DNA from: Methanobrevibacter sp.
GTDB lineage: Archaea; Methanobacteriota; Methanobacteria; Methanobacteriales; Methanobacteriaceae
Assembly: GCA_017407115.1 (NCBI GenBank)
Contig: JAFQXD010000065.1
Coordinates: 1 to 52,308 of the forward strand
Reading direction: 5' to 3'
Length of the DNA: 52,308 nt
Below the pieces are notes generated by a model, which had not been told where the DNA came from, searched no databases, and was given only the letters and a program-made list of their open reading frames with translations. The translations under genes and the position numbers were made by a program. Shown in pieces: positions 42,668-51,374 of this stretch. Positions within the stretch are counted from its first letter, which is position 1, and the number at the start of each line of letters is the position of its first letter.

Positions 42668-43530
42668 AATAACACACAACCTTCGTTATCCACCTTTGTT
42701 TCTATGACATTCCCCTCATATTTACTCCAATATTCCTTAACATCATCTATTGAATCCTCACTGACAACAGCAACAAATGAAGAGCCGGTGCCTGACAATC
42801 CGGAGGCTATTGCACCTGCCTGCAATGCATCAACTGCAATTGTGGAATCAAAACCTAAAGTTGCAGAATATATCAAACCATTCAAATTGATTGCTTTGAA
42901 ATAATCCTTTTGCTTTGCAAAACTAAAAGCCGTTTCAACCAATGGAGACAATAGTTTCATCCTTTCAGGATTTGTATCGCCGGATTTTGAATAAAAGTTA
43001 GGCATATACACTAAAATCGGATGCTCCTCCATTTTTTCCTTGATGATGAATTTTCTGTTTTTATTGTCTGTTACGACAACACCGCCAAAATAAGACGCAG
43101 TAGCATCATCAAACGAACCTGTAATTGTAACGCCCGCATCCAGCGATGCATCAATTGCCATATTAATTATCTCCAAATCATCCAATGGCTTGAGATTGAA
43201 TTCTTCACTAACGATTGAAGATACTGCCTTAACAACAGCATTTGATGAAGCACTGCTGCTTGACAAGCCAGAAGCCATCGGCAGACTTGATTGGGTTTTC
43301 AAATCAATTCCGAATTCGTTTTCATAAATATCATAATGGTCAAAAACCTTTTTTACACATAATTCCATTAAACTGTTATCGGCTCCGACATCATTGGAGC
43401 AGGTTATTGAACCATCAGTTGTTTTGGCAACACATTTTATATCCAAACCAATGCCAAATGCTGAACCGAAACCTGTTGCGATAGCATTAATGATTGTTGC
43501 CGAACCTGGTGACCTGACTGTAATTTTCAT
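42664..43530 (-). CDS. aroK: Shikimate kinase, archaeal GHMP type
   Basis: Phosphorylates shikimate. The archaeal enzyme is a GHMP kinase unrelated to bacterial AroK. The 288-aa protein has VRSPGSATIINAIATGFGSAFGIGLD at the start, PMASGLSSSSASSNA (ATP-binding loop, about 89-103) and ASGLSGTGSSFVAVV near 250. The ATG overlaps the glycosyltransferase stop (TAATG) with GAGG before it. Sits near the chorismate mutase gene but separated from it by the Ig/M14-like gene. Confidence 0.94.
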   Translation of the reverse strand: MKITVRSPGSATIINAIATGFGSAFGIGLDIKCVAKTTDGSITCSNDVGADNSLMELCVKKVFDHYDIYENEFGIDLKTQSSLPMASGLSSSSASSNAVVKAVSSIVSEEFNLKPLDDLEIINMAIDASLDAGVTITGSFDDATASYFGGVVVTDNKNRKFIIKEKMEEHPILVYMPNFYSKSGDTNPERMKLLSPLVETAFSFAKQKDYFKAINLNGLIYSATLGFDSTIAVDALQAGAIASGLSGTGSSFVAVVSEDSIDDVKEYWSKYEGNVIETKVDNEGCVLL

Positions 43531-44612
43531 TATTTTACCTCATCATAAGGAATATCGACCTTGGAAAAATCAATCGCCCTATTTCTAGCATTTAAAGCCA
43601 ATGCATTTCTGAAATTCTCATCATTGACAACATCATCAATTGCACTGGCGATGGAAGAGATTTTATTTGGATCAACCAACAATCCCACATCGTCATTAAT
43701 TATTTCGATTATTCCTCCAACATTACTTCCAATTACCGGTTTGCCACAAGCTAAAGCCTCAATTAAAACCAAACCGAAACTTTCTGAAAATGAAGGAAGA
43801 ACCAAAACGTCACAGCTTGGAATAATGTTTTCAACATCATTTCTGGAGCCTGTAAATATTACATCACGAATATTTTCTTCCTCAACTTTTTTCTTGAGAT
43901 TTTTAAATAATGGTCCGTCACCAACAATGACCAGATAATAATCGCTGTTTGCAATTTTTCTAGCTTCAAGTAAAGATTCAACATTTTTCCTTTTAATCAG
44001 ATTGCCTACAAAAAGAACTATTGGCTTATCAGTGAGTCCGAATTCCTTTTTGAATGAATCATTTGCATTTGAAGAAAATTTATCAATATCCACGGAATTC
44101 CAGGACAACCTTGTCTTATGGGATATTCCGGAAACTCCTGTAGCAATGATTTCATGCCTTAATGCATTACTTACTGCAAGAACGACATCTGCCTTTTTCA
44201 ATACATTTTTTATAGTGGAACGCATAATCGGCTGTTTTTTATACACTTCAAACATGTCAGAACCGTGTGCAGTGACATAAGTCTTTATCCCATATTCCTT
44301 TCCGACTTCAGCGGCGGCCGCACCGGCAGGGAATAAGTAATGACCATGGATAATGTCAATGTCTTCTGTTTCCAAAAGATTTTTCAATGCCTTTTTAGCA
44401 TTCTTTTTAAACATCAAACCCCTAACGCCAGGAATGTTAAGCCCTTTAGTTCCGATTACATGAATGCCGTCAATATCTTCAATATCCTTATGAGGATATG
44501 TGATTACATAAACTTCATGACCCTGTTTTACAAGTTCCTTTGATAATGTATGTATATGAACACCAACTCCACCGATATGTGGTGGAAATTGACCAACCAT
44601 TGCTATTTTCAT
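43530..44612 (-). CDS. Glycosyltransferase family 4
   Basis: GT-B glycosyltransferase of 360 aa. The N-terminal motif GGVGVHIHTLSKELVKQGHE binds acceptor. The C-terminal domain has VLFVGNLIKRKNVESLLEA, VIVGDGPLFKNLKKKVEE and the family-4 EX7E motif in SFSESFGLVLIEALACGKPVIGS. Probably adds a sugar to a surface polysaccharide or glycolipid; the donor is unknown. First gene of an operon with aroK and the Ig/M14-like gene. An unusual structured region lies upstream. Confidence 0.9.
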   Translation of the reverse strand: MKIAMVGQFPPHIGGVGVHIHTLSKELVKQGHEVYVITYPHKDIEDIDGIHVIGTKGLNIPGVRGLMFKKNAKKALKNLLETEDIDIIHGHYLFPAGAAAAEVGKEYGIKTYVTAHGSDMFEVYKKQPIMRSTIKNVLKKADVVLAVSNALRHEIIATGVSGISHKTRLSWNSVDIDKFSSNANDSFKKEFGLTDKPIVLFVGNLIKRKNVESLLEARKIANSDYYLVIVGDGPLFKNLKKKVEEENIRDVIFTGSRNDVENIIPSCDVLVLPSFSESFGLVLIEALACGKPVIGSNVGGIIEIINDDVGLLVDPNKISSIASAIDDVVNDENFRNALALNARNRAIDFSKVDIPYDEVK

Positions 44613-44736
44613 AAAATAAAATCTCCACTATTAATATTAATATTTTGTGAAGTTATTGTTTAAATAATTAATTAGTATCCAGTACCCATCGTGTTTTGTA
44701 AAAAAAAAATTGCTCTAAAAATTAGAAAAAATAAAA

Positions 44737-44789
44737 TTAATGTCTTATTGCAGAGAAAAAATCTCCACAATATCAACGTTAGACATTAA
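44737..44789. other. Nested inverted repeat (possible RNA structure)
   Basis: Outer arms TTAATGTCT (44737-44745) and AGACATTAA (44781-44789) match exactly. Inside lie ATTG/CAAT and GAGA/TCTC with an A-rich loop. On the minus strand it is followed by TTTTATTTTTTC, so it may end a leftward transcript from the small ORFs at 45009-45198. Confidence 0.5.
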
Positions 44790-44808
44790 AATTTAATAAC
44801 TTTATTCC

Positions 44809-44842
44809 CAATAGAGGTTTACTTTTAAAAGTAACTCTATTG
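44809..44842. other. Long near-perfect hairpin
   Basis: CAATAGAG (44809-44816) pairs with CTCTATTG (44835-44842), and TTACTTTT with AAAAGTAA inside, with only a GT bulge: 16 bp in all. It lies upstream of the rightward TATA box at 44864. Function unknown; a terminator or regulator site is possible. Confidence 0.55.
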
Positions 44843-44863
44843 TATAATCTTATTATCAAATAT

Positions 44864-44994
44864 ATTATATAAACTTAACTATTTTTAAAAGGAGGCGATT
44901 AAATAGTGGCCATCTAGGGAAAAGAGCCTCGTGAAAACTTAGTTTTCAAAGCCCATCATTGAATTGTTTTATTTAATCACCTCTTAAACGAGGC
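44864..44994 (+). ncRNA. Putative structured RNA convergent on the small ORFs
   Basis: TATA box ATTATATAAA (44864-44873) would start a transcript near 44893. From there GAGGCGATTAAATA (44892-44905) pairs with TATTTAATCACCTC (44970-44983), 13 of 14 bases, enclosing the hairpin TGAAAACT-t-AGTTTTCA (44932-44948). An alternative pairing GCCTCGT/ACGAGGC (44926-44932 with 44988-44994) competes. The RNA would run into the 3' ends of the ORFs at 45009-45198 as antisense. Only tiny reading frames are present. Inference. Confidence 0.4.
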
Positions 44995-45008
44995 GAAAAT
45001 TCGAGCTA

Positions 45009-45098
45009 TTATCTTCTTTTGTTTGAATCAATTAGTGATTTGATAATTGAAAAAATATTAAACCAATATGATTCCATAATGAAGATAATTAACTCCAT
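45009..45098 (-). CDS. Putative 29-aa hydrophobic peptide with very strong Shine-Dalgarno
   Basis: Reads MELIIFIMESYWFNIFSIIK then SLIDSNKRR: a short hydrophobic, aromatic stretch with a basic tail. AGGAGGTGA lies 7 nt before the ATG, nearly the full complement of the archaeal 16S 3' end and one of the strongest sites in the window. The frame overlaps the end of the 46-aa frame in another register. The design recalls small membrane-active or toxin-like peptides, but no family match can be claimed. Confidence 0.5.
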   Translation of the reverse strand: MELIIFIMESYWFNIFSIIKSLIDSNKRR

Positions 45099-45198
45099 CA
45101 CTTCTCACCTCCTCGGGAATAAATGGAAAGAACATCAATACAGCCACGTTGAAAACTGAAATTAATGACAGACAAACAAAACTCAATAATAAGCTCAT
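45058..45198 (-). CDS. Putative 46-aa membrane peptide
   Basis: Reads MSLLLSFVCLSLISVFNVAV, then LMFFPFIPEE and a polar end: one transmembrane helix of about 25 residues. GGGAG lies 9 nt before the ATG. A TATA-like AAACTTTATATGG near 45311-45323 could start a leader of about 90 nt. The second tiny ORF begins within it. No family is recognised and coding is not proven. Confidence 0.4.
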   Translation of the reverse strand: MSLLLSFVCLSLISVFNVAVLMFFPFIPEEVRSDGVNYLHYGIILV

Positions 45199-45355
45199 GT
45201 TTATCAACTCCCTAGTTATTAAATTTGAGGCTCTTTGAAATTATACATATGGTTTAAATCGTATTTAATGGTTGTTGAAGCCACTTTGTAAAATTGTAGC
45301 CATTTAAACATCCCATATAAAGTTTACGGCAAATACAATTAAAAAAAAATAGATA

Positions 45356-46444
45356 TTATTCATTAGTGGTAATTTCCATATTGTCGTTTAGATAATTTCC
45401 TTCCATATCCACTAAAATAACATTTAAGTCCAAATCAAAACGCTGCATGCATCTTTCATGAATTGCAGTTGCAATACTGTTTGAGACTTCAACAGAAAGG
45501 TTTATCTCATCCAAAATATCCATCATATCGTCGGTTGTTTTGGAATCATATAATCTTTGTAAGGCATCCCTATCAGCACCACAAAGGGCAGCATGAGTAA
45601 CCATTACCTCGCGCCTGCCATCGGCAACCGCATGCTTTGTGTCAAATATTCCACCGGCAACCTTAATCAGTTTTCCCATATGGCCAAAGTAAGTGAAATG
45701 AGTAATTCCTCTTTTTTCGGCTTCTTCAAACATGAAACCAACAAAGTTTCCCGTTTGGACAATCTGTTCTTTGGTGATGTTCAAGTTTTTGAGGGCCAGT
45801 TTTTCACCAATGTTTCCCGGAACAAACACCAGATCTTTTACATCTGAAGCGATTGCAACGTCAATTTGTGTCACTATTGAATTTTTATAAGCATCACTGG
45901 ACATTGACCTTGCAATTCCTGTTGTTCCAAGAACGGATATTCCTCCAACAATGCCCAATTTAGGATTCATTGTTTTTCTGGCGATTTCCACACCTTCTGG
46001 AATTGAAATTGTAACTTTAGCTACTTTACCCTCTGGAACCTTATCCTTTAAATTCTTGACAATCATTCGGCGAGGCCCTGGATTTATTGCATAATCTCCC
46101 ACAGGAATTTGAAGACCAGGTTTTGTGATTTTGCCAACGCCCAATCCTCCGGTAATTATAACGTTGGATTCCTCATCAGTTTTGTCAAAAAGTTCGACTG
46201 TGGAAATAATATCCAAATTAACTGTCACATCAGGATCATTATATGGGTTTTTATGAGCGATAGCCTGAGCTTTAGAAGAAGAAATTTGCCTACACTCATC
46301 TATAATAATATCCAATACCTTTTTAGGGGTTTCAACTTTAACACATGCAATATCATCCGAATCAATTATTGCATCTAAAGCCGCTAGAGAGCAGGCAGTG
46401 GCTACAGTTCCTGTAGTGACTCCTGTGTAATTATCGTCAGTCAT
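45356..46444 (-). CDS. cbiD: Cobalt-precorrin-5B (C1)-methyltransferase
   Basis: CbiD methylates C1 in the anaerobic cobalamin pathway, feeding the corrinoid needed by methyltransferases. The 362-aa length is typical. It starts YTGVTTGTVATACSLAAL, a CbiD hallmark, with VITGGLGVGKITKPGLQIPVG (about 93-113), GGISVLGTTGIARSMS and THFTYFGHMGKLIKVAGGIF further on. A single gene; other cob/cbi genes are not adjacent, but CbiZ is elsewhere in the window. Confidence 0.95.
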   Translation of the reverse strand: MTDDNYTGVTTGTVATACSLAALDAIIDSDDIACVKVETPKKVLDIIIDECRQISSSKAQAIAHKNPYNDPDVTVNLDIISTVELFDKTDEESNVIITGGLGVGKITKPGLQIPVGDYAINPGPRRMIVKNLKDKVPEGKVAKVTISIPEGVEIARKTMNPKLGIVGGISVLGTTGIARSMSSDAYKNSIVTQIDVAIASDVKDLVFVPGNIGEKLALKNLNITKEQIVQTGNFVGFMFEEAEKRGITHFTYFGHMGKLIKVAGGIFDTKHAVADGRREVMVTHAALCGADRDALQRLYDSKTTDDMMDILDEINLSVEVSNSIATAIHERCMQRFDLDLNVILVDMEGNYLNDNMEITTNE

Positions 46445-46470
46445 TTTAAAAATAATAAAAAGAGAGAACC

Positions 46471-46734
46471 TTATAATAAAGATTCTAATTTTGAAATGAG
46501 TTCATCAGCCATAGGTGCGCCGACAAAAGTAACTTCACCATCAATTACAATTGTAGGAACAGCCATGATTTGATAATCAATTGCTTTTTGTCTATTTTCC
46601 ATACTTTCATCGATTTTGAATACTTCAACATCGATTGCATCGCCTAATTTGTCTTTAGCTTCTTGAGCAGCGTCAATTGCTGCTGGGCAATGTGGACATG
46701 AATTGGTTGAAAATACTTCTACTTTAATTGCCAT
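46471..46734 (-). CDS. Thioredoxin/glutaredoxin-like protein
   Basis: Small 87-aa redox protein with active site CPHC (C13 and C16, NSCPHCPAA) and the cis-proline motif VPTIVID (about 59-65). Close in type to the MJ0307/Mt0807 archaeal thioredoxins, which reduce disulfides in methanogen enzymes. Lies 26 bp upstream of cbiD on the same strand and may share a transcript. Confidence 0.93.
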   Translation of the reverse strand: MAIKVEVFSTNSCPHCPAAIDAAQEAKDKLGDAIDVEVFKIDESMENRQKAIDYQIMAVPTIVIDGEVTFVGAPMADELISKLESLL

Positions 46735-46871
46735 TATAAAAACTCCATTAATTTTAATTTAAAACTATTTTATAATTAGTTATATATAACTGTTACCACC
46801 CAATATTAGATTTCAAATGCTCTCTGGAAACTTTTAATATATATTAAAAAAATATATTTTAATTGATTAAC

Positions 46872-48941
46872 ATGGAAAATTTACCTACTGATATCAAAAC
46901 AATAATAAACAGCGCTTATCCCTACATAAAAGAGTTTAATCCAGCTCAAAAGGCAGTGATTGAATCAGGATATTTAGATGATGACTCAAACTATATAATT
47001 TGCATTCCAACCGCTAGTGGAAAGACCGTTCTAGGAGTTCTTCCTGCACTTAAAACCATTTTAAATGGAGGAAAGGCAGTATATGCGGCACCACTTTTAT
47101 CAATACAAAATGAAAAAGTAAAGGAGTTCAAGGCCTTTGAAGAGCATGGAATTAGAGTAGGCAAACATCCATCAAGCGCAGACTTATCAGTAATGGTTTT
47201 TGAATCCTTTGATGCACTTACCAGATTTTCATGGGACAACCTACGTGATGTGGATACACTGATTATTGACGAGTTTCACATGATTGGTGAGTTTTCAAGG
47301 GGTCCAACACTTGAAGCTGCAATAACCCGTGCAAAAATCATTAATCCTTCCATGAGAATCATTGCACTATCCGCAACCTTGAGAAACATTGAAGAAATTG
47401 AAGGATGGCTTGAAGGAAAGTGTGTGGAACATGATTACAGGCCAGTTCCCCTGCATAAGGAGGTTTTGGATGCTGAAATGTTCAATACCAAAAATAAAAA
47501 TGACGTTATTGTGAAAGTTATTGAAAAGGCAATCAAAGACAAGTCACAGGCACTTGCCTTCGTATCAACCAGACGGTTTACTGAAAGCCTTGCCACTTAC
47601 GTTTCAGGCAAAATCAACAAGAAAATCAATGTCAAACAAAGGGAAGCGTTTAAGGAAGTTGCTCAAAAACTGCTTGAGGTTCCAAAAAAGAAAGGATCAC
47701 TTCCAACAACAACCTGCGTCAAGCTGGCAGAAGCTGCAGAAAAGGGCGTTGCATTCCACCATGCAGGACTTTTCAATGAACAAAAAGAAATTATTGAGGA
47801 TGAATTCAGAAAAGGCAATATCCTAATGATTACAGCAACCCCAAGTTTAATGTATGGAGTCAATCTGCCTTCAAAAACCGTTGTCATAAGAGACCATACC
47901 CGCTGGACCAGCAACGGCCCTCAACCGATACCTGTTTTCGATTATGAGCAGATGTCCGGAAGAGCCGGAAGACCTCAGTATGACGATGTGGGATACTCAT
48001 ATCTTATTGCAAAAACAATGGATGAAGCGCTGAACCTAGAGGAATTTTATGTTGAGGGAGAAATCGAACTGACAAATTCTAAGCTGGTTGACAATAAGGA
48101 TGCAATATACAGACAGATTATCGCCCAAATAGCTTCTACACTTTCCAAAAACATCGATGATCTGACTGACTTCTTTTCAAAAACATTGTACGGCTATCAG
48201 ATGAACAACAATCCTTCAATGGCATTATTTGCCGAAGACAGCCTAAGATATGAACTTGAAAATGCCTTAAGCTTTTTGCTTCAAAATGGAATTATCAGAG
48301 CCACACCCGAAGGTCTTAAGACAACAGAATTCGGAACTTTAATAGCTAAATCCAATTATACTGTTGAAACCGCTGTTAAAATCAAGGAATACATCTCAAC
48401 CATGGATGAAATGAACGTTGAGGAATTTATCTATGCGTTGTCCGAGACCCCTGACCTCCCGCTGATATCATTTAAGGGAAGAAAATCAAAAGACCCCGTT
48501 CGAGATAAGCTATCCGAAGTGGGATTATTTGCAGTCGATATTGGAAATCCCGAAGCTACAACAGTCTCACTGATTGAATGGATTAATGAGAGAAGCGAAT
48601 ATGAAATTGAAAACAAATACAACGTATATTCCGCTTCGACCAGACGTTCCGCATACGAAGCATCACGCCTTGTAAGGTTTGCTAAAAATACATCTGAAGT
48701 TTTGGGAAACTATTCTAACCTAAAAGAATTTGACTTTTTATCCGCAAGACTATATTACGGTGTAAAGGAAGACATCATCCCATTGGTCGTTGGAGTTAAA
48801 AGATTAGGTAGAAAAAGAGCTAGAAACGTTGTTAAAATCTTTGGAAATGATTTAAGTGGAGTTTCCACAAAAGAACTGCAACAAATTGAAGGAATAGGTC
48901 CTAAACTTGCTGAAAAAATTAAGTTGTTTGTTGATAATTAA
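46872..48941 (+). CDS. hel308: ATP-dependent DNA helicase Hel308
   Basis: Superfamily 2 helicase acting at stalled replication forks. About 689 aa from the ATG at 46872. Motif I is PTASGKT (46-52), motif II DEFH, motif III SATLRN, then TPSLMYGVNLPSKTVVIRD and motif VI QMSGRAGRPQYD. A ratchet domain follows and the C-terminus has a helix-hairpin-helix (LQQIEGIGPKLAEKI). Motif II is DEFH rather than the usual DEIH/DEVH. No Shine-Dalgarno precedes the ATG, so probably leaderless. Confidence 0.95.
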   Translation: MENLPTDIKTIINSAYPYIKEFNPAQKAVIESGYLDDDSNYIICIPTASGKTVLGVLPALKTILNGGKAVYAAPLLSIQNEKVKEFKAFEEHGIRVGKHPSSADLSVMVFESFDALTRFSWDNLRDVDTLIIDEFHMIGEFSRGPTLEAAITRAKIINPSMRIIALSATLRNIEEIEGWLEGKCVEHDYRPVPLHKEVLDAEMFNTKNKNDVIVKVIEKAIKDKSQALAFVSTRRFTESLATYVSGKINKKINVKQREAFKEVAQKLLEVPKKKGSLPTTTCVKLAEAAEKGVAFHHAGLFNEQKEIIEDEFRKGNILMITATPSLMYGVNLPSKTVVIRDHTRWTSNGPQPIPVFDYEQMSGRAGRPQYDDVGYSYLIAKTMDEALNLEEFYVEGEIELTNSKLVDNKDAIYRQIIAQIASTLSKNIDDLTDFFSKTLYGYQMNNNPSMALFAEDSLRYELENALSFLLQNGIIRATPEGLKTTEFGTLIAKSNYTVETAVKIKEYISTMDEMNVEEFIYALSETPDLPLISFKGRKSKDPVRDKLSEVGLFAVDIGNPEATTVSLIEWINERSEYEIENKYNVYSASTRRSAYEASRLVRFAKNTSEVLGNYSNLKEFDFLSARLYYGVKEDIIPLVVGVKRLGRKRARNVVKIFGNDLSGVSTKELQQIEGIGPKLAEKIKLFVDN

Positions 48942-48965
48942 AAAAAAAAGATATGTAAGGCAGGT

Positions 48966-49265
48966 TTAACCCCCACCTTCAGCAACACTAGAATCCATTT
49001 GCATGTTTTCTAAATTAGATGCTTTTTCTTTGAGTGCCTCTACATCAATCTCATCATCGCCATCATTACTAGATTTATCTTTTAAATCCTTGTCGTCAAG
49101 CAATTCAACCAGTTTGGCACGATACCATAAGTCTGTTTTGTCGATTTTAACCCAATCGACACCATCAGTAGTTTTAATATCAAGAACCTTGCCTATGGTT
49201 CCTGTACCAACATATCTGACATGGGAATCGACAGTAATTTCGATATCCCTTGCATCTAAAGCCAT
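48966..49265 (-). CDS. DUF2098 family protein
   Basis: About 99 aa from the ATG at 49265 (AAAGGTA upstream; an earlier in-frame ATG at 49310 would add a lysine-rich stretch from the end of the previous gene). A single small beta-barrel, SHVRYVGTGTIGKVLDIKTT then VKIDKTDLWYRAKLVELL, then an acidic tail. DUF2098 is a methanogen family with unknown function. It follows the PRC-barrel gene by 16 bp; both are small barrel proteins. Confidence 0.85.
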   Translation of the reverse strand: MALDARDIEITVDSHVRYVGTGTIGKVLDIKTTDGVDWVKIDKTDLWYRAKLVELLDDKDLKDKSSNDGDDEIDVEALKEKASNLENMQMDSSVAEGGG

Positions 49266-49281
49266 AGTATTACCTTTATGC

Positions 49282-49554
49282 TTATTCTTCTTCGTCTTCT
49301 TCAATTTCAATGGTAGCTTCTACTTTTTCTTCTTGTTTTGGAATTTCTTTGTTTAAAATAACATAAGCTCCAATAGTAGCTACATCTTCAAAGCTGATTT
49401 CAAGTTCATCTCTGGAGAAGATATTTTTTTGTAAAGTTAAAGTGATTTTGTTGATTTTTCCATCAGCTGGGTCAAAATCAATATCGTCAACTTTACCTAC
49501 TTCATATGCATTTTTATCTAAAACAGTAGATCCTAAAAATTCTCTAATTTTCAT
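49282..49554 (-). CDS. PRC-barrel domain protein (90 aa)
   Basis: Single PRC-barrel (IREFLGSTVLDKNAYEVGKV, DDIDFDPADGKINKITLTLQ, ISFEDVATIGAYVILNK) with a Glu-rich tail. Similar in design to the 76-aa protein at 29638. Probably an adaptor that binds another protein or the membrane-linked division machinery. Forms an operon with the DUF2098 gene. Confidence 0.88.
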   Translation of the reverse strand: MKIREFLGSTVLDKNAYEVGKVDDIDFDPADGKINKITLTLQKNIFSRDELEISFEDVATIGAYVILNKEIPKQEEKVEATIEIEEDEEE

Positions 49555-49656
49555 ATTTTTTCACCTACTTTTAATTATTATATAATATTATAAATCATTA
49601 AGTATTTAAATAAAACCATCATATAGAATTAACTATTTAAAAACAAGGTGGAAATT

Positions 49657-51321
49657 ATGCAAGAGGCATGTCGGATAATAATTGAAGATATAATTAACGG
49701 AAAGATATCTACTCGACGTGAGCTTGAAATTGAAAAAAGACAACTTTGCCGTGATTTGAAATTATCAAAATTCATGAGCAACGCAGATATTTTAAAATTT
49801 GCAGAACCTGAAGAAAAGGAGATTGTTTCAGGAATTTTAAAGAAAAAACCTACACGAACCATGTCAGGCGTTGCAATAGTTGCTGTCATGTGCCATCCCC
49901 ATAAATGCCCTCACGGAAGATGTTTCTACTGCCCTGAAAGTGAAATAGCTCCTCCAAGCTATACCGGAGAAGAACCTGCGGCACTTAGAGGAAGAATGTA
50001 TGAGTTTCACCCATACATCCAATGTTTCAACAGATTAAAACAGCTCAAACAAATCGGCCATCCTATCGACAAGGTGGAACTGATTATAATGGGAGGAACA
50101 TTCCCATCAAGGGATTTGTGCTATCAGGAATGGTTCGTATCACAATGCCTTAAGGCAATGACCGATTTTGGATTGATCATTGAAAATAAACCTAATAACT
50201 TTGAATATAATTTAGATTATGATGAAATAAGAGGATTTGAAACAGATGTATTGAAAACATATCCTCCAAATGATTATGTCTTAATAGATGATGTTCAAAA
50301 GGCCAATGAAAATTCCAAAGTAAGATGCGTTGGAATGACTTTTGAAACCCGTCCTGATTACTGTAAAAAAGACCACATCAATAGAATGCTGGATTTTGGC
50401 GTTACAAGAGTTGAACTTGGAGTCCAGACATTATCTGACGAACTATATGAAAAAATTAAAAGAGGCCATACAATAGCAGATGTCGTCGAAGCCAACCAGC
50501 TTTTAAGAGACTCTGCGATAAAGGTTGCAATGCATATGATGCCCGGCCTGTTTGTTGGTGAAAGCGAGGATTTGAAAATGTTCAAGAAGCTATTCAGCGA
50601 TGACAATTTCAAACCTGACATGCTTAAGATTTATCCATGTCTTGTTACAAAAGGCAGCGAACTATACGACTTATGGCAAAAGGGCGAATATTCTCCATAC
50701 ACTGATGAAGAGGCAGTTGAACTGATTGCCAAAGTCAAGGAAATTCTTCCGAAATGGGTAAGAACAATGAGAATACAAAGGGATATTCCGGCAACCCTTA
50801 TCGAGGCAGGAGTCAAAAAATCCAATTTAGGTGAGCTCGTCTACAATAAGCTGGCCGAAAAGCACGTTGACTGCCAATGCATAAGATGCCGTGAAATAGG
50901 GCACAAGAAAACATCCAGACAATACACTTTAGAGGACTACGAATTGTTCAGAGAAAAATATGTCGCATGTGAAGGGCAAGAGAACTTCCTGTCAATTGAA
51001 GATATCAACGAAGAAAGTATTGCAGGATTTTTAAGATTGCGTTTCCCATCCAAAAATCATTTCAGAAGCGAAATCACAGACAAGACATCTCTTGTGCGCG
51101 AACTGCACGTTTATGGAAACATGATTAAAATTGGAGATAAAAATCCTAAAATTGGTCAGCACACAGGTTTCGGTGAAAAACTTCTAAAAGAAGCCGAAAA
51201 CCTATCCATTGACAATGGATATGAAGAAGTGGCCATCATCAGCGGAATTGGGTCCAGAAATTATTATTGTAAATTCGGATATGAGAAGGTAGGACCTTAC
51301 ATGAAAAAGAAAATTGCATAA
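49657..51321 (+). CDS. elp3: tRNA uridine(34) carboxymethyltransferase Elp3
   Basis: Elp3 adds the carboxymethyl group to U34 of tRNA using acetyl-CoA and radical SAM chemistry. About 554 aa from the ATG at 49657 (AAGGTG 5-10 nt before). Radical SAM cysteines C84, C89 and C92 (CPHGRCFYC) are followed by [16 protein letters not shown] and [14 protein letters not shown] zinc-site pair CQCIRC lies near 405, and the C-terminal GNAT domain (about 450-554) has the acetyl-CoA loop [15 protein letters not shown]. Archaeal Elp3 works alone. Very sure. Confidence 0.95.
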   Translation: MQEACRIIIEDIINGKISTRRELEIEKRQLCRDLKLSKFMSNADILKFAEPEEKEIVSGILKKKPTRTMSGVAIVAVMCHPHKCPHGRCFYCPESEIAPPSYTGEEPAALRGRMYEFHPYIQCFNRLKQLKQIGHPIDKVELIIMGGTFPSRDLCYQEWFVSQCLKAMTDFGLIIENKPNNFEYNLDYDEIRGFETDVLKTYPPNDYVLIDDVQKANENSKVRCVGMTFETRPDYCKKDHINRMLDFGVTRVELGVQTLSDELYEKIKRGHTIADVVEANQLLRDSAIKVAMHMMPGLFVGESEDLKMFKKLFSDDNFKPDMLKIYPCLVTKGSELYDLWQKGEYSPYTDEEAVELIAKVKEILPKWVRTMRIQRDIPATLIEAGVKKSNLGELVYNKLAEKHVDCQCIRCREIGHKKTSRQYTLEDYELFREKYVACEGQENFLSIEDINEESIAGFLRLRFPSKNHFRSEITDKTSLVRELHVYGNMIKIGDKNPKIGQHTGFGEKLLKEAENLSIDNGYEEVAIISGIGSRNYYCKFGYEKVGPYMKKKIA

Positions 51322-51327
51322 CGCAAA

Positions 51328-51353
51328 ATATTTATATATGTTCGTATACATAC
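51328..51353 (+). promoter_or_regulatory. deoC promoter with TGTTCGTATnnATAC element
   Basis: TATA box ATATTTATATA at 51328-51338 followed directly by TGTTCGTATACATAC at 51339-51353, matching the nifB promoter element in 13 of 15 positions and in the same place relative to TATA. The ATG is 21 nt further on with GAGAGTGG between. Confidence 0.45.
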
Positions 51354-51374
51354 TAACTAATTGAGAGTGGTAAT

